A stretch of 38,585 nt of DNA from UMGS1649 sp964481385. GTDB lineage: Bacteria; Bacillota; Clostridia; TANB77; CAG-465. Shown one piece after another: positions 7,898 to 16,607 of this stretch. The stretch is taken from contig CAYZTN010000006.1 in assembly GCA_964481385.1 (NCBI GenBank), forward strand, positions 1 to 38,585, written 5' to 3'. Position 1 is the first letter of the stretch. Each line of letters begins with the position of its first letter. The notes beneath the pieces were generated by a model. It did not search any database. It was given only the letters and a program-made list of their open reading frames with translations, and had not been told where the DNA came from. The translations under genes and the position numbers were made by a program.

Positions 7898-8494
7898 TTA
7901 TTTTTCAATATCTATGTATTTTCTATATTTTAATATGTAATCTATCATAGACCATACAGTAAATACAAGTGCAACAACTATAAACACAGTCATAGATGCA
8001 TTTATTAGCATTGGCACAAATCCCATCTTTTTTCCTAATGTTAAAAAGGCAAACATGCTGTTTGTATCAATAATTGCTAAAGATACGCCAAACATTTGTG
8101 TTGCTGTCTTAATTTTACCATAAATACCTGCTGATATTGTCTCACCATTTTCCTTACCAAACATTCTAATTGTATTTAGTATAAAATCACGACCTACAAC
8201 AATTACTGCCATCCATGCTGGAATTGTTCCATTTCCAACAACCATTATAAAACCTGCTGCCACTAATATTTTATCTGCCAGTGGATCCATAAGTTTTCCA
8301 AAATTCGTTACAATTCCTTTTTTCCTTGCTAAATAACCATCAATATAATCTGTAAGTGATGCTACAACATACACTCCAAGGGCTACATATTTTATCCAAT
8401 CGGCTAAATCCACTAGGGCCATCAATATAACAAATACCGGCACCAATGCAATACGAATTACTGTTAATTTATTTGGAATATTCATTTTTTTCAT
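7898..8494 (-). CDS. pgsA: CDP-diacylglycerol--glycerol-3-phosphate 3-phosphatidyltransferase
   Basis: Integral membrane enzyme that makes phosphatidylglycerol phosphate, the committed step to phosphatidylglycerol and cardiolipin. The CDP-alcohol phosphatidyltransferase signature DG(x2)AR(x8)G(x3)D(x3)D is complete, running from DGYLARKKG through FGKLMDPLADK at about residues 53-75. It has about five hydrophobic segments and 198 aa, as expected. The start ATG at 8492-8494 has AGAGGT before it; an in-frame Met four codons on is the alternative. It stands alone between the pnp leader and the fermentation operon. Its own promoter was not clear. Confidence 0.93.
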   Translation of the reverse strand: MKKMNIPNKLTVIRIALVPVFVILMALVDLADWIKYVALGVYVVASLTDYIDGYLARKKGIVTNFGKLMDPLADKILVAAGFIMVVGNGTIPAWMAVIVVGRDFILNTIRMFGKENGETISAGIYGKIKTATQMFGVSLAIIDTNSMFAFLTLGKKMGFVPMLINASMTVFIVVALVFTVWSMIDYILKYRKYIDIEK

Positions 8495-8601
8495 AATTTC
8501 TACCTCTTTTTCAACGTTTGATATAATTGTAACAGATAAAAGGATAAATTTCCACTATTTTTATAATATTTTATATGTGAAATTTTGTGCAGATACCATT
8601 T

Positions 8602-8964
8602 TTACCACTCAGCATATATATTTACACTTTCGAACTCTTTATATGGCTCAACATATATATTTATACTATCAGTTTCCTTGTACGGTTCAACATATATATC
8701 TACATTATCTGTTGGATTAAACTTTAAAGTTATAAATCCCAACTCATATTTCGTTTTTCCTTCTACAATATATTTATTTACTTTATATAGTGCACAATAT
8801 TTTTCCTCTTCTCCGTTTTCATATTCTATAGTTTTTATTACAAATATTGGAGATAAATTCTTATTTACTCTGAAGTAATCTATTAAAAATATCACACACC
8901 ATATAATTATTAAAATACTAATAAATGCTACAAATCTAAGCTTTTTTCTCGAATTATAATACAT
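8602..8964 (-). CDS. Small single-pass membrane protein with C-terminal 13-residue repeats
   Basis: 120 aa, not assigned to a named family. A basic N-terminus is followed by one transmembrane helix (about residues 12-30, FVAFISILIIIWCVIFLI). An extracellular domain then contains PIFVIKTIEYENGEEEKYCALYKV, a pattern I associate with uncharacterised clostridial membrane proteins. The C-terminus has two 13-residue repeats (IYVEPYKETDSIN, IYVEPYKEFESVN) and a partial third. It begins 14 bases after the pflA stop with GGTGAG as ribosome site, so it is probably the last gene of the adhE-pfl operon. Its function is unknown. Confidence 0.75.
   Translation of the reverse strand: MYYNSRKKLRFVAFISILIIIWCVIFLIDYFRVNKNLSPIFVIKTIEYENGEEEKYCALYKVNKYIVEGKTKYELGFITLKFNPTDNVDIYVEPYKETDSINIYVEPYKEFESVNIYAEW
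8605..8697 (-). repeat. 39-base tandem repeat inside the small membrane protein gene
   Basis: Two diverged 39-base units plus a 15-base partial unit, encoding residues 90-120 with a 13-residue period centred on IYVEPYKE. The period is a multiple of three, so copy-number change would keep the frame. Confidence 0.7.
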
Positions 8965-8978
8965 ATTCTCACCAACCT

Positions 8979-9713
8979 CTACTTTTTAAATTCTAGTATT
9001 TTCCTTGCCTTTTCTAACTCTTCGCGTGTTGGCGTTTTAACTCCTTCTAGCGGATACTTAAGTCCTAGGCCTGTCCATTTATCCCTACCGTAATCGTGAT
9101 AAGGAAGTACTTCAACACGTTCTACTGTTTTTAATGTATCTATAAACTGCCTCGTTTTTATTAAATCTTGCTCATCGTCTGTATACCCTGGTACTAATAC
9201 TTGTCTTATCCATATTTTTATTTTGTGAGAAGACAAATACCTTGCAAAGTCAAGTTCATTAACATTTGAAAAACCAGTAAGCTTTCTGCATTTTTCAGCA
9301 TCTATGTGTTTTATATCTAGTAACACATAATCTGTATGGCGTAAAAGCTCCTCTATTTCTTCGTCTATATAATAGTTTCCTGATGTATCAAGGCACGTTG
9401 TCATACCAGCCTTGTGCGCTGCTTTAAAAAGCTCTGTTACAAAGCCAGCTTGTAAAAGCGGCTCGCCACCAGAAACGGTGATACCACCGTTATCTGTTGC
9501 GTCCATATATGGCTTGCACCTTAGTGCTTTTTCTATAATTTCTTCTACTGTATATTCTGAGCCACCTCTTATGTCCCAAGTATCTCTGTTATGACAGTAT
9601 TTACACCTTAAGGCACAGCCTTGCATAAATACTACAAATCTAATTCCTGGTCCATCTACTGCTCCAAATGTTTCAAATGAATGAACTCTTCCTTTTAACT
9701 TACTTTTATCCAA
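8979..9713 (-). CDS. pflA: Pyruvate formate-lyase activating enzyme (radical SAM)
   Basis: Radical SAM enzyme that uses a [4Fe-4S] cluster and S-adenosylmethionine to place the glycyl radical on PflB. The cluster motif CALRCKYC gives Cys33, Cys37 and Cys40. The N-terminal HSFETFGAVDGPGIRFVVFMQG and the later GGITVSGGEPLLQ are family hallmarks. The 244 aa length is normal. It starts 23 bases after the pflB stop, so the two genes form one transcription unit, with enzyme and activator in the standard order. Confidence 0.96.
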   Translation of the reverse strand: MDKSKLKGRVHSFETFGAVDGPGIRFVVFMQGCALRCKYCHNRDTWDIRGGSEYTVEEIIEKALRCKPYMDATDNGGITVSGGEPLLQAGFVTELFKAAHKAGMTTCLDTSGNYYIDEEIEELLRHTDYVLLDIKHIDAEKCRKLTGFSNVNELDFARYLSSHKIKIWIRQVLVPGYTDDEQDLIKTRQFIDTLKTVERVEVLPYHDYGRDKWTGLGLKYPLEGVKTPTREELEKARKILEFKK

Positions 9714-9736
9714 TGTACATTACCCCTTTTTTACAT

Positions 9737-11980
9737 TTACATTTTTTCATGTATTGTACGGTTTATAACATCTAACTGTTGTTCACGTGTTAGCTTTATG
9801 AAGTTTACTGCATATCCAGATACTCTTATTGTAAGCTGTGGATATTTTTCTGGATGTTCCATTGCATCTATTAATAGTTCTCTATTAAATACGTTAACGT
9901 TTATATGGTGTGCAAGTTGTGCAAAGTATCCATCTAAAAGTCCTGTTAGGTTCTTTATACGTGTGTCCTCATCATTTCCAAGTGCTTGTGGCACTATTGC
10001 AAATGTATATGAAATTCCATCTTCTGAATTTTTGAAATCTAGTTTTGCTAAAGAATTTAATACTGCAACTGCACCATTAGTGTCTCTTCCATGCATTGGG
10101 TTTGCTCCTGGTCCAAAAGGCATTCCAGCACGACGTCCATCTGGAGTATTTCCTGTAGCTTTTCCATAAACTACGTTTGATGTAATAGTTAATATGCTCA
10201 TTGTAGGAATTGCATTTCTATATGTTTTTTGATGTCTTAATCTCTCCATAAATTCTTTTTGAATCTCTTTTGCAATTGTATCTACTCTATCATCATCGTT
10301 TCCGTATTTAGGGAAATCTCCTTCTATTTCATAGTCTACTACAAGTCCTGCTTCATTTCTTATTGTTTTTACTTTTGCGTATTTTATTGCAGAAAGTGAA
10401 TCTGCAGCAATAGACAAACCAGCTATTCCACAAGCCATTGTACGAATTACTTCTTTGTCGTGAAGTGACATTGCTAAACTTTCATAAGAATATTTATCGT
10501 GCATATAATGAATTATATTTAATGCGTCTATGTATAACTTTGCAACATAGTCCATCGTTTGCATGTATTTTGACCATACTTCATTGTAATCTAAATACTC
10601 TGACACAATTGGTGCAAACTTAGGTGCAACTTGTGCTCCTGTTACTTCATCTATTCCACCATTTATTGCATATGTTAAAGTTTTAGCAAGGTTAGCACGT
10701 GCTCCGAAAAATTGCATTTGTTTTCCTATCTTCATTGGTGATACGCAACATGCTATACCATAGTCATCTCCTAAAGTTGCTCTCATTTGGTCATCGTTTT
10801 CATATTGAATTGAAGATGTTTCAATTGACATTTTTGTTACATAATGTTTAAATCCTTCTGGTAAAGCTTGTGACCAAAGCACTGTTATATTTGGTTCTGG
10901 AGCTGTTCCCATAGTTTCTAATGTATGTACAAGTCTAAATGCATTCTTTGTAACTAGAGTTCTTCCATCAACGCCCATACCGCCAACGCTTTCTGTTACC
11001 CAAACAGGGTCGCCTGAGAACAAATCGTTATATTCTGGTGTACGAATAAATCTTACCATTCTAAGTTTCATTACAAAGTGATCCATTAATTCTTGTGCTT
11101 CTTCTTCTGTAAGTATGCCTTCTTTTAAGTCTTTTTCTATGTATATGTCTAAGAATGTAGATACTCTACCCATACTCATAGCAGCACCATTTTGTTGCTT
11201 AATTGAAGCAAGGTATCCAAAATATGTCCATTGTATAGCTTCTCTTGCATTAGTAGCTGGGCGAGATATATCTATTCCATACATCATAGCCATTTTTTTC
11301 AAATCTTCTAACGCTTTTACTTGCTCGTATATTTCTTCTCTTTCTCTTATTACTTCTTCGCTCATCCAAGAACTTGTTGCATTTTCAAAATCTTGTTTTT
11401 TAGCCTCTATTAAAGCGTCAACACCATAAAGAGCAATTCTTCTGTAGTCTCCAATAATTCTTCCACGACCATATCCATCTGGTAGCCCTGTAAGTAGTTT
11501 GTTTTTACGTGCTGCTCTTATTTCTGGTGTATACACTTCAAATACTCCATCGTTATGCGTTTTTCTATAATTGTGGTATATATCTTCTATCTTTTCAGAT
11601 ACTTTAAAACCATATGCTTCACAAGATTTTTCTACAATTCTTATTCCACCTTCTGGCATTATAGCACGTTTAAGAGGTGCGTCTGTTTGAAGTCCAACTA
11701 TTTTTTCTAAATCACGGTCAATGTAACCTGCTGCGTGACTTGTTATAGTTGACGCTACGTCTGTTGAACAGTCTAATACTCCTCCATTTTCTCTTTCTTT
11801 TTTGTATAGTTCTAATACTTCATTCCATAATTTTTTTGTTGTTTCTGTTGCACCTGCTAAAAATGATGCATCTCCTTCATATGGTGTGTAGTTTTTTTGT
11901 ATAAAGTCTCTTACGTTAATTTCTTCACTCCATTTTCCTTTTTTAAATCCTAATTTTTCCCATTCTTGTTTAAATTCCAT
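9737..11980 (-). CDS. pflB: Formate C-acetyltransferase (pyruvate formate-lyase)
   Basis: Glycyl-radical enzyme that splits pyruvate with CoA into formate and acetyl-CoA under anaerobic conditions. 747 aa. The two catalytic cysteines are Cys411-Cys412 in YGIACCVSP. The radical glycine is about Gly722 in RVSGYAVNF, 25 residues from the C-terminus. The segment GNTPDGRRAGMPFGPGANPMHG is a PFL hallmark. The start ATG at 11978-11980 has AGGAG 8 bases upstream. It lies between an APH-like gene and pflA in an operon led by adhE. A motif shared with the adhE leader lies just upstream at 12001-12015. Confidence 0.98.
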   Translation of the reverse strand: MEFKQEWEKLGFKKGKWSEEINVRDFIQKNYTPYEGDASFLAGATETTKKLWNEVLELYKKERENGGVLDCSTDVASTITSHAAGYIDRDLEKIVGLQTDAPLKRAIMPEGGIRIVEKSCEAYGFKVSEKIEDIYHNYRKTHNDGVFEVYTPEIRAARKNKLLTGLPDGYGRGRIIGDYRRIALYGVDALIEAKKQDFENATSSWMSEEVIREREEIYEQVKALEDLKKMAMMYGIDISRPATNAREAIQWTYFGYLASIKQQNGAAMSMGRVSTFLDIYIEKDLKEGILTEEEAQELMDHFVMKLRMVRFIRTPEYNDLFSGDPVWVTESVGGMGVDGRTLVTKNAFRLVHTLETMGTAPEPNITVLWSQALPEGFKHYVTKMSIETSSIQYENDDQMRATLGDDYGIACCVSPMKIGKQMQFFGARANLAKTLTYAINGGIDEVTGAQVAPKFAPIVSEYLDYNEVWSKYMQTMDYVAKLYIDALNIIHYMHDKYSYESLAMSLHDKEVIRTMACGIAGLSIAADSLSAIKYAKVKTIRNEAGLVVDYEIEGDFPKYGNDDDRVDTIAKEIQKEFMERLRHQKTYRNAIPTMSILTITSNVVYGKATGNTPDGRRAGMPFGPGANPMHGRDTNGAVAVLNSLAKLDFKNSEDGISYTFAIVPQALGNDEDTRIKNLTGLLDGYFAQLAHHINVNVFNRELLIDAMEHPEKYPQLTIRVSGYAVNFIKLTREQQLDVINRTIHEKM

Positions 11981-12000
11981 TTTTCATTCTCCTATCTTAC

Positions 12001-12015
12001 GTGTATTTTACACAT
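12001..12015 (-). promoter_or_regulatory. Motif shared by pflB and adhE upstream regions
   Basis: Minus strand ATGTGTAAAATACAC, 20 bases before the pflB start. It differs by one base from ATGTATAAAATACAC upstream of adhE (15474-15488). It is partly palindromic and could be an operator or a -10-containing promoter block. The role is inferred. Confidence 0.35.
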
Positions 12016-12047
12016 ATACATATATATTATTTTACAAATTCGTGATT

Positions 12048-12806
12048 TTACTCATAATCTGCAATGTCTATCCATTTATTCAAAAATTCTTGTTCTTCTT
12101 CATTTCCTTTTGTAAGCTGAGTTGCAGCTACAATAGGTAACCAGCGCTCAATATTAGACACTGCAATTGTACTTTTTTCAGAAAATATTTTCATATATTT
12201 CTCTGCTAACTTTAATTTTCCTTCCATACAGAATATTAGATAAGTCCTTGCTGCATCTGCAGAAGCATTTCCTTGTGTTGCGTGTGCCCAATCAATTACG
12301 TACCACTTGCCTTCTGGAGTAAGTATCACATTACTTGGGTTAAAATCTCCGTGGCACAATTTTGTATGGTCTTTCATTCCTTCTAAACGGTGCATTAGTT
12401 CATATTTTGTGCTATCGTTTATTAATGTCGTGTCATTAAGTTTTCTTTTAAATTTGTCTTTTATTCTATTAAGCATTGGTACTTTTTTAGATAAAACTTC
12501 TAACTGTATATCTACAAATTTTTCTAAATACTCATCTTCTTTTTCAGGATGGTCAGCAATTAAAGTTTCCATTGACACGCCTTCTACAAATTCAGATACT
12601 AATGCCCATCTGTTATCTATTTTTGTAACTTGCTCTAAGTGTGGTATGTTTAAATCAGTACCTTCTTCTACACGTGCTTGATTTAGTGCCTCATTTAAAA
12701 TATTTGCTTTTGAGTAGTTCTCTACAAATAGCTTTATTGTGCTTTTTCCCTCTTTATATACAGTCTTTGTTTTTCTTTTAGCTAATACGCATTCCAATTC
12801 ACTCAT
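12048..12806 (-). CDS. Aminoglycoside phosphotransferase (APH)-fold kinase
   Basis: 252 aa cytoplasmic kinase-fold protein. The catalytic loop HGDFNPSN lies at residues 152-159 (Asp154 the likely base), followed by the metal-binding IDW at 171-173. Both are diagnostic of the APH/choline kinase family. The N-terminal lobe has KTVYKEGKSTIKLF (strand with Lys) and the hinge LVSEFVEG. The substrate cannot be told; small alcohols, sugars or antibiotics are all possible, and resistance should not be assumed. Its ATG immediately follows the adhE stop (TAA then ATG), with GGGGAGGAAAA inside the end of adhE, so it is translationally coupled to adhE within a fermentation operon. Confidence 0.85.
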   Translation of the reverse strand: MSELECVLAKRKTKTVYKEGKSTIKLFVENYSKANILNEALNQARVEEGTDLNIPHLEQVTKIDNRWALVSEFVEGVSMETLIADHPEKEDEYLEKFVDIQLEVLSKKVPMLNRIKDKFKRKLNDTTLINDSTKYELMHRLEGMKDHTKLCHGDFNPSNVILTPEGKWYVIDWAHATQGNASADAARTYLIFCMEGKLKLAEKYMKIFSEKSTIAVSNIERWLPIVAATQLTKGNEEEQEFLNKWIDIADYE

Positions 12807-15416
12807 TTATTTTTCCTCCCCATAGTATACTTTTAAATACATCTCTTTAATATCTTCTATTAAAGGATATCTTGGGTTTGCACCTGTACATTGGTCGTCG
12901 AAAGCCTGAGCAGACATTTCATCTAATGTATCTAAAAATGCTTTTTCTTCAATTCCATATTCTTTAATTGATTTCTTAATTCCAATAGTTTCTTTTAGCT
13001 TATCTATTTTTTCTAAAAGCTTAGATAGTTTTTCTTCGTCAGTTCCTTCTTCTATACCAAGACTTTCTGCAATGCGTGCATATTTTCTTAATGTACAAGG
13101 ATACTCGTACTCAGGGAACGTTCCCATTTTTTCTGGTGCTTCCGCACTGTTGTATTTCATAACTTCATCTAATACAAGTGCTACTGTAACACCGTGTGGC
13201 AAATGATGGAAGCCTCCAAGTTTATGTCCCATTGAGTGAGCAATTCCTAAGAAAGCATTTGCAAATGCCATACCAGCTATTGTTGCTGCATGTGCCATCT
13301 TTTCTCTTGCCTCTAGGTCTTCTGCTCCCTTATTATATGCACGAGGAAGATATTCAAATATTAGCTTTATGGCTTCTAGTGCTAAGGCGTCTGTAAACTC
13401 TGTTGCCATAACTGATACATATGCCTCTATTGCATGTACCAGAGCATCTATTCCAGAAGCTGATGTTAAGCCTTTTGGTGCGTTCATCATTAAATCTGCA
13501 TCAACTATTGCCATTTTAGGAAGTAATTCATAATCTGCTAAAGGATATTTTATACCAGTTTTTTCATCAGTTATAACAGCAAAAGGTGTTACTTCTGAGC
13601 CTGTTCCAGCACTTGTTGGGATAGCTATAAAATATGCTTTTTCTCCCATTTTAGGGAATGTGTATATTCTTTTTCTAATATCCATAAATCTCATTGCAAG
13701 GTCGCTAAAGTCTACTTCTGGATGTTCGTATAGCACCCACATAATTTTTGCAGCGTCCATTGCAGAACCTCCGCCTAAAGCAATAATGCAGTCTGGTTTA
13801 AATGACTCCATTGCTCCTGCTCCAAGTGCAGCACACTTAAGATTTGGGTCAGGTGCTACATCTGAAAATACAGTGTAATCTATTCCTAATTCATTTAATT
13901 TATCTGTTATACATTTAGTGTATCCATTTTCAAACAAGAATTTATCTGTAACTATGAATACTCTTTTTTTATCCATTACACTTTTTAGTTCATCAAGTGC
14001 AATAGGTAAACATCCTTTTTTAATATATACCTTTTCAGGTGCTCTAAACCATAGCATATTATTTCTCCTCTCTGCTACTGTTTTTATGTTTAACAAGTGT
14101 TTTACTCCAACGTTTTCTGATACTGAGTTGCCTCCCCAAGAGCCACAACCAAGTGTTAGGGAAGGTGTAAGACTAAAGTTATATACATCTCCTATTCCAC
14201 CAAATGAGGCTGGTGTATTTACAAGTACTCTGCACGTTTTCATATGCTCGCTAAACTTTTGTATTTTTTCTTTGCCTGTAACTGGGTTTGTGTATATAGA
14301 AGAGGTATGTCCTATTCCGCCGTCTAAAACAAGTCTTTCTGCTTTACTTATTGCGTCGTCAAAGTTTTTAGCTCTATACATTGCAAGTACTGGTGATAAT
14401 TTTTCGTGTGCAAATTCTTCTGTAAGTTCTACACTTTCTACTTCTCCTATTAGCACTCTAGTACTCTTTGGTACTTCAAAACCTGCAAGGCTAGCTATTT
14501 TTGCAGCACTTTGTCCAACTATTTTTGCGTTTAATGCTCCGTTTATAATGATACACTTTCTAACAAGTTCTGTTTCTTCTGGTGTTAAAACATATGCACC
14601 ACGACGTATAAACTCAGTCTTTACCTCGTTATATATGCTATCCATTACAATTACAGACTGCTCTGATGCACAAATCATTCCGTTATCAAAAGTCTTGGAA
14701 TGAAGTACAGAGTTTACTGCAAGCTTTATATCTGCTTCATCATCGATTACAGCAGGTGTATTTCCTGCTCCAACTCCTATTGCAGGCTTTCCAGAGCTAT
14801 ATGCAGCCTTTACCATACCAGGTCCACCTGTAGCTAAGATTAAATCTACGTTTTGCATTAAGTATTGTGTTAAATCTAATGAAGGTACATCTATCCAAGA
14901 TATAATTTTCTCTGGAGCTCCTGCTTTTACTGCTGCTTCTAGCACTATTTTTGCTGCTTCTATTGTGCTGCGTTTCGCACGTGGATGTGGACTGATTATA
15001 ATACCATTACGTGTTTTTAAAGCAAGTAGTGTTTTAAATATAGCGGTAGAAGTTGGGTTTGTTGTAGGAATTACAGCACCTATTACACCTATCGGGCAGG
15101 CTAGTTTTTTAATTCCTAAAGATGTATCCTCTTCTATTACTCCACACGTTTTTGTATTTTTATACTTATTGTATATATATTCTGAGGCAAAGTTATTTTT
15201 TATAACTTTATCTTCTACAACTCCCATACCAGTTTCTTCAACTGCCATTTTGGCTAATGGAAGTCTTGCAGAGCACGCCGCAAGAGCTGCTGCTTTAAAA
15301 ATTTCATCTACCTTTTCTTGTGTAAACGTAGCATACTTTTCCTGTGCCTCTCTTACATTATTCAACGCTTTTTCAAGTGCTTCCACGCTATCTATTACTT
15401 CATAATTTTTACTCAT
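12807..15416 (-). CDS. adhE: Bifunctional acetaldehyde-CoA / alcohol dehydrogenase
   Basis: Two-step reduction of acetyl-CoA to acetaldehyde and ethanol, re-oxidising NADH; AdhE enzymes of this type usually form spirosomes. 869 aa. The N-terminal aldehyde dehydrogenase domain has catalytic Cys249 in MICASEQS and GVGAGNTPAVID. The C-terminal iron alcohol dehydrogenase domain (from about residue 455) has GGGSAMDAAK, TSAGTGSEVTPF, GIDALVHAIEAY (Asp657, His661) and HSMGHKLGGFHHLPHG (His727, His741), giving the Fe ligands. The start MSKNYEV is at 15414-15416 and its own ribosome site is weak. A strong AAAGGAG lies further upstream in front of a 12-codon leader frame. The next genes, the APH-like kinase and pflB/pflA, follow on the same strand. 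Confidence 0.97.
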   Translation of the reverse strand: MSKNYEVIDSVEALEKALNNVREAQEKYATFTQEKVDEIFKAAALAACSARLPLAKMAVEETGMGVVEDKVIKNNFASEYIYNKYKNTKTCGVIEEDTSLGIKKLACPIGVIGAVIPTTNPTSTAIFKTLLALKTRNGIIISPHPRAKRSTIEAAKIVLEAAVKAGAPEKIISWIDVPSLDLTQYLMQNVDLILATGGPGMVKAAYSSGKPAIGVGAGNTPAVIDDEADIKLAVNSVLHSKTFDNGMICASEQSVIVMDSIYNEVKTEFIRRGAYVLTPEETELVRKCIIINGALNAKIVGQSAAKIASLAGFEVPKSTRVLIGEVESVELTEEFAHEKLSPVLAMYRAKNFDDAISKAERLVLDGGIGHTSSIYTNPVTGKEKIQKFSEHMKTCRVLVNTPASFGGIGDVYNFSLTPSLTLGCGSWGGNSVSENVGVKHLLNIKTVAERRNNMLWFRAPEKVYIKKGCLPIALDELKSVMDKKRVFIVTDKFLFENGYTKCITDKLNELGIDYTVFSDVAPDPNLKCAALGAGAMESFKPDCIIALGGGSAMDAAKIMWVLYEHPEVDFSDLAMRFMDIRKRIYTFPKMGEKAYFIAIPTSAGTGSEVTPFAVITDEKTGIKYPLADYELLPKMAIVDADLMMNAPKGLTSASGIDALVHAIEAYVSVMATEFTDALALEAIKLIFEYLPRAYNKGAEDLEAREKMAHAATIAGMAFANAFLGIAHSMGHKLGGFHHLPHGVTVALVLDEVMKYNSAEAPEKMGTFPEYEYPCTLRKYARIAESLGIEEGTDEEKLSKLLEKIDKLKETIGIKKSIKEYGIEEKAFLDTLDEMSAQAFDDQCTGANPRYPLIEDIKEMYLKVYYGEEK

Positions 15417-15420
15417 ATAC

Positions 15421-15459
15421 TTATCTTCTATGATATATCAAACTATTTAAATATATCAT
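15421..15459 (-). promoter_or_regulatory. Possible 12-codon leader peptide frame before adhE
   Basis: Minus-strand ATG at 15457-15459 opens MIYLNSLIYHRR and stops at TAA 15421-15423, four bases before the adhE ATG. AAAGGAG (complement of 15463-15469) lies 3 bases upstream of this ATG, which is close but otherwise the best ribosome site in the leader. The same stretch contains a 9-bp inverted repeat (15430-15438 and 15451-15459). Translational coupling or attenuation of adhE is inferred. Confidence 0.35.
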
Positions 15460-15473
15460 ACGCTCCTTTCTCT

Positions 15474-15488
15474 GTGTATTTTATACAT
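15474..15488 (-). promoter_or_regulatory. Motif shared by adhE and pflB upstream regions
   Basis: Minus strand ATGTATAAAATACAC, 58 bases before the adhE start, one base different from the copy at 12001-12015. It contains TATAAA/TAAAAT, so it could include the adhE -10 box, or be a common operator for fermentation genes. Confidence 0.35.
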
Positions 15489-15491
15489 TAT

Positions 15492-15770
15492 TTACATATT
15501 ATTCTTTTTCTTTTGTATATCGTTCTTCTCTAACCAATGGGATGCGTAATTGCATGATGCAAAAACTTTTACAGCTCCTATTATCTTTAATCTATTTATT
15601 GTAAAATCTAACATTTGTGACGCAATATTCTGTCCCCTCATACTTTCATCAACATATGTGCTATAAATGTTATATTCGTTTTCACCACATTTTTCAAAAC
15701 AAACATATGCAACTTTCGTTCCATTCTGGTCTTTTAAATACACCTCATTATTACCTACTTCAAATTTCAT
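15492..15770 (-). CDS. Small GNAT-type N-acetyltransferase-like protein
   Basis: 92 aa. The pattern STYVDESMRGQNIASQMLDF is the acetyl-CoA pyrophosphate-binding loop of short GCN5-related transferases. The C-terminal CNYASHWLEKN matches the conserved Cys-x-Tyr-Ala...Trp-Leu end of the compact YidJ/At1g77540-like subfamily (Acetyltransf_CG). Length fits that subfamily, which is half the size of ordinary GNATs. The substrate is unknown. It lies directly upstream of the adhE leader on the same strand, so read-through into adhE is possible. Confidence 0.8.
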   Translation of the reverse strand: MKFEVGNNEVYLKDQNGTKVAYVCFEKCGENEYNIYSTYVDESMRGQNIASQMLDFTINRLKIIGAVKVFASCNYASHWLEKNDIQKKKNNM

Positions 15771-15877
15771 AAATCACTCCATAAAATTTCAAGATTATAC
15801 TATCATAAAAAACATAAAAAATCTAGACAAATATAAATGTTTTTGTTATTTTTTATTCCATTGTAAATTCACACAAA

Positions 15878-16429
15878 TTAACATAAAACTTTTTTGCTAG
15901 CAATATCATTTCTAAGTTTTTTTAACATTTTCATCTTATCTAATAGTTCCGTACCAGGCCATTTTGTAAAAGTGAACTCTGCATTTTTAGCTAAGAACGC
16001 TTCTTCAATGTCTTCTATTGCAAAATATCTAACTTCACACACTTCCTCTGACTGTAATACAAATTCACCTTCGCTTCTATCAGTTATAACTACAAACTCA
16101 TAGCCAAAACATGTATTTTTCGAACTTTTATATATCGACTCACATTTTAAGTCATTTTGAGATATATCCAAACCTAGTTCTTCTTTTATCTCGCGCACGG
16201 CTGCCATCTTTGGTGTCTCACCAGCGTCCACATGTCCACCTGTTTTTGCCCAAAGTCCAGGATTCTTAGACTTAGTATATGCTCTTCTTTGAAGTAGCAC
16301 TCGTCCTTTTTTGTTTATTATCCAACATGATACATGCCTATGGAACAGCCCTTTTTCATGTGCTAAATTTCTTTCCGCTATTTCACCTGTTGGTATATTT
16401 TCCTCATCTACAATATCTAAATATTCCAT
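15878..16429 (-). CDS. NUDIX hydrolase, IPP-isomerase-like subgroup
   Basis: 183 aa. A complete Nudix box spans residues 65-87 (Gly65, Glu71, Arg79-Glu80, Glu83-Glu84, Gly86), which binds Mg2+ and hydrolyses nucleoside diphosphate-linked substrates. The N-terminus (EYLDIVDEENIPTG, then a His-rich FHRHVSCWI and LLQRRA) resembles the YfcD / isopentenyl-diphosphate isomerase-like NUDIX group. True IPP isomerase activity cannot be decided. The gap to the GNAT gene is 107 bases, A/T-rich and without a clear terminator. A palindromic repeat (16476-16607) lies just upstream of its start. Confidence 0.88.
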   Translation of the reverse strand: MEYLDIVDEENIPTGEIAERNLAHEKGLFHRHVSCWIINKKGRVLLQRRAYTKSKNPGLWAKTGGHVDAGETPKMAAVREIKEELGLDISQNDLKCESIYKSSKNTCFGYEFVVITDRSEGEFVLQSEEVCEVRYFAIEDIEEAFLAKNAEFTFTKWPGTELLDKMKMLKKLRNDIASKKVLC

Positions 16430-16475
16430 TTTTCTCCTTTTTACATCTTATTATTTGGTTGTATGTGTGCCATTT

Positions 16476-16607
16476 AGTGTCATTGGGGACGGCTCTCTCT
16501 TTGACACTATTTTTATTTATATTCATTTTACTATATATTTTTTAATTTTACATTTATCACATTATTTTTCAATAGCAGTGTCAAAGAGAACCGCCCCCAA
16601 TGACACT
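16476..16607. repeat. Paired palindromic repeat element, copy 3 (long form)
   Basis: Left unit AGTGTCATTGGGGACGG... (16476-16508) and right unit (16577-16607) are near-perfect inverted copies. They are separated by 68 A/T-rich bases, 132 bp in all. Each unit itself starts and ends with AGTGTCA/TGACACT, so each can form its own hairpin. The right unit is inside the reading frame of the methyltransferase gene. Confidence 0.88.

Noticed and set aside
8585..8878. Plus-strand frame with YGSTYI repeats
   Set aside because: It is the antisense reading of the 39-base repeat in the small membrane protein gene, which has a good ribosome site and operon position.
12048..12806. Antibiotic resistance gene call for the APH-fold kinase
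   Set aside because: Only the generic catalytic motifs are present; coupling to adhE argues for a metabolic or unknown role.
13918..14703. Long plus-strand open frame (261 codons) inside adhE
   Set aside because: It is antisense to a perfectly conserved adhE sequence; long shadow frames are expected opposite such genes.
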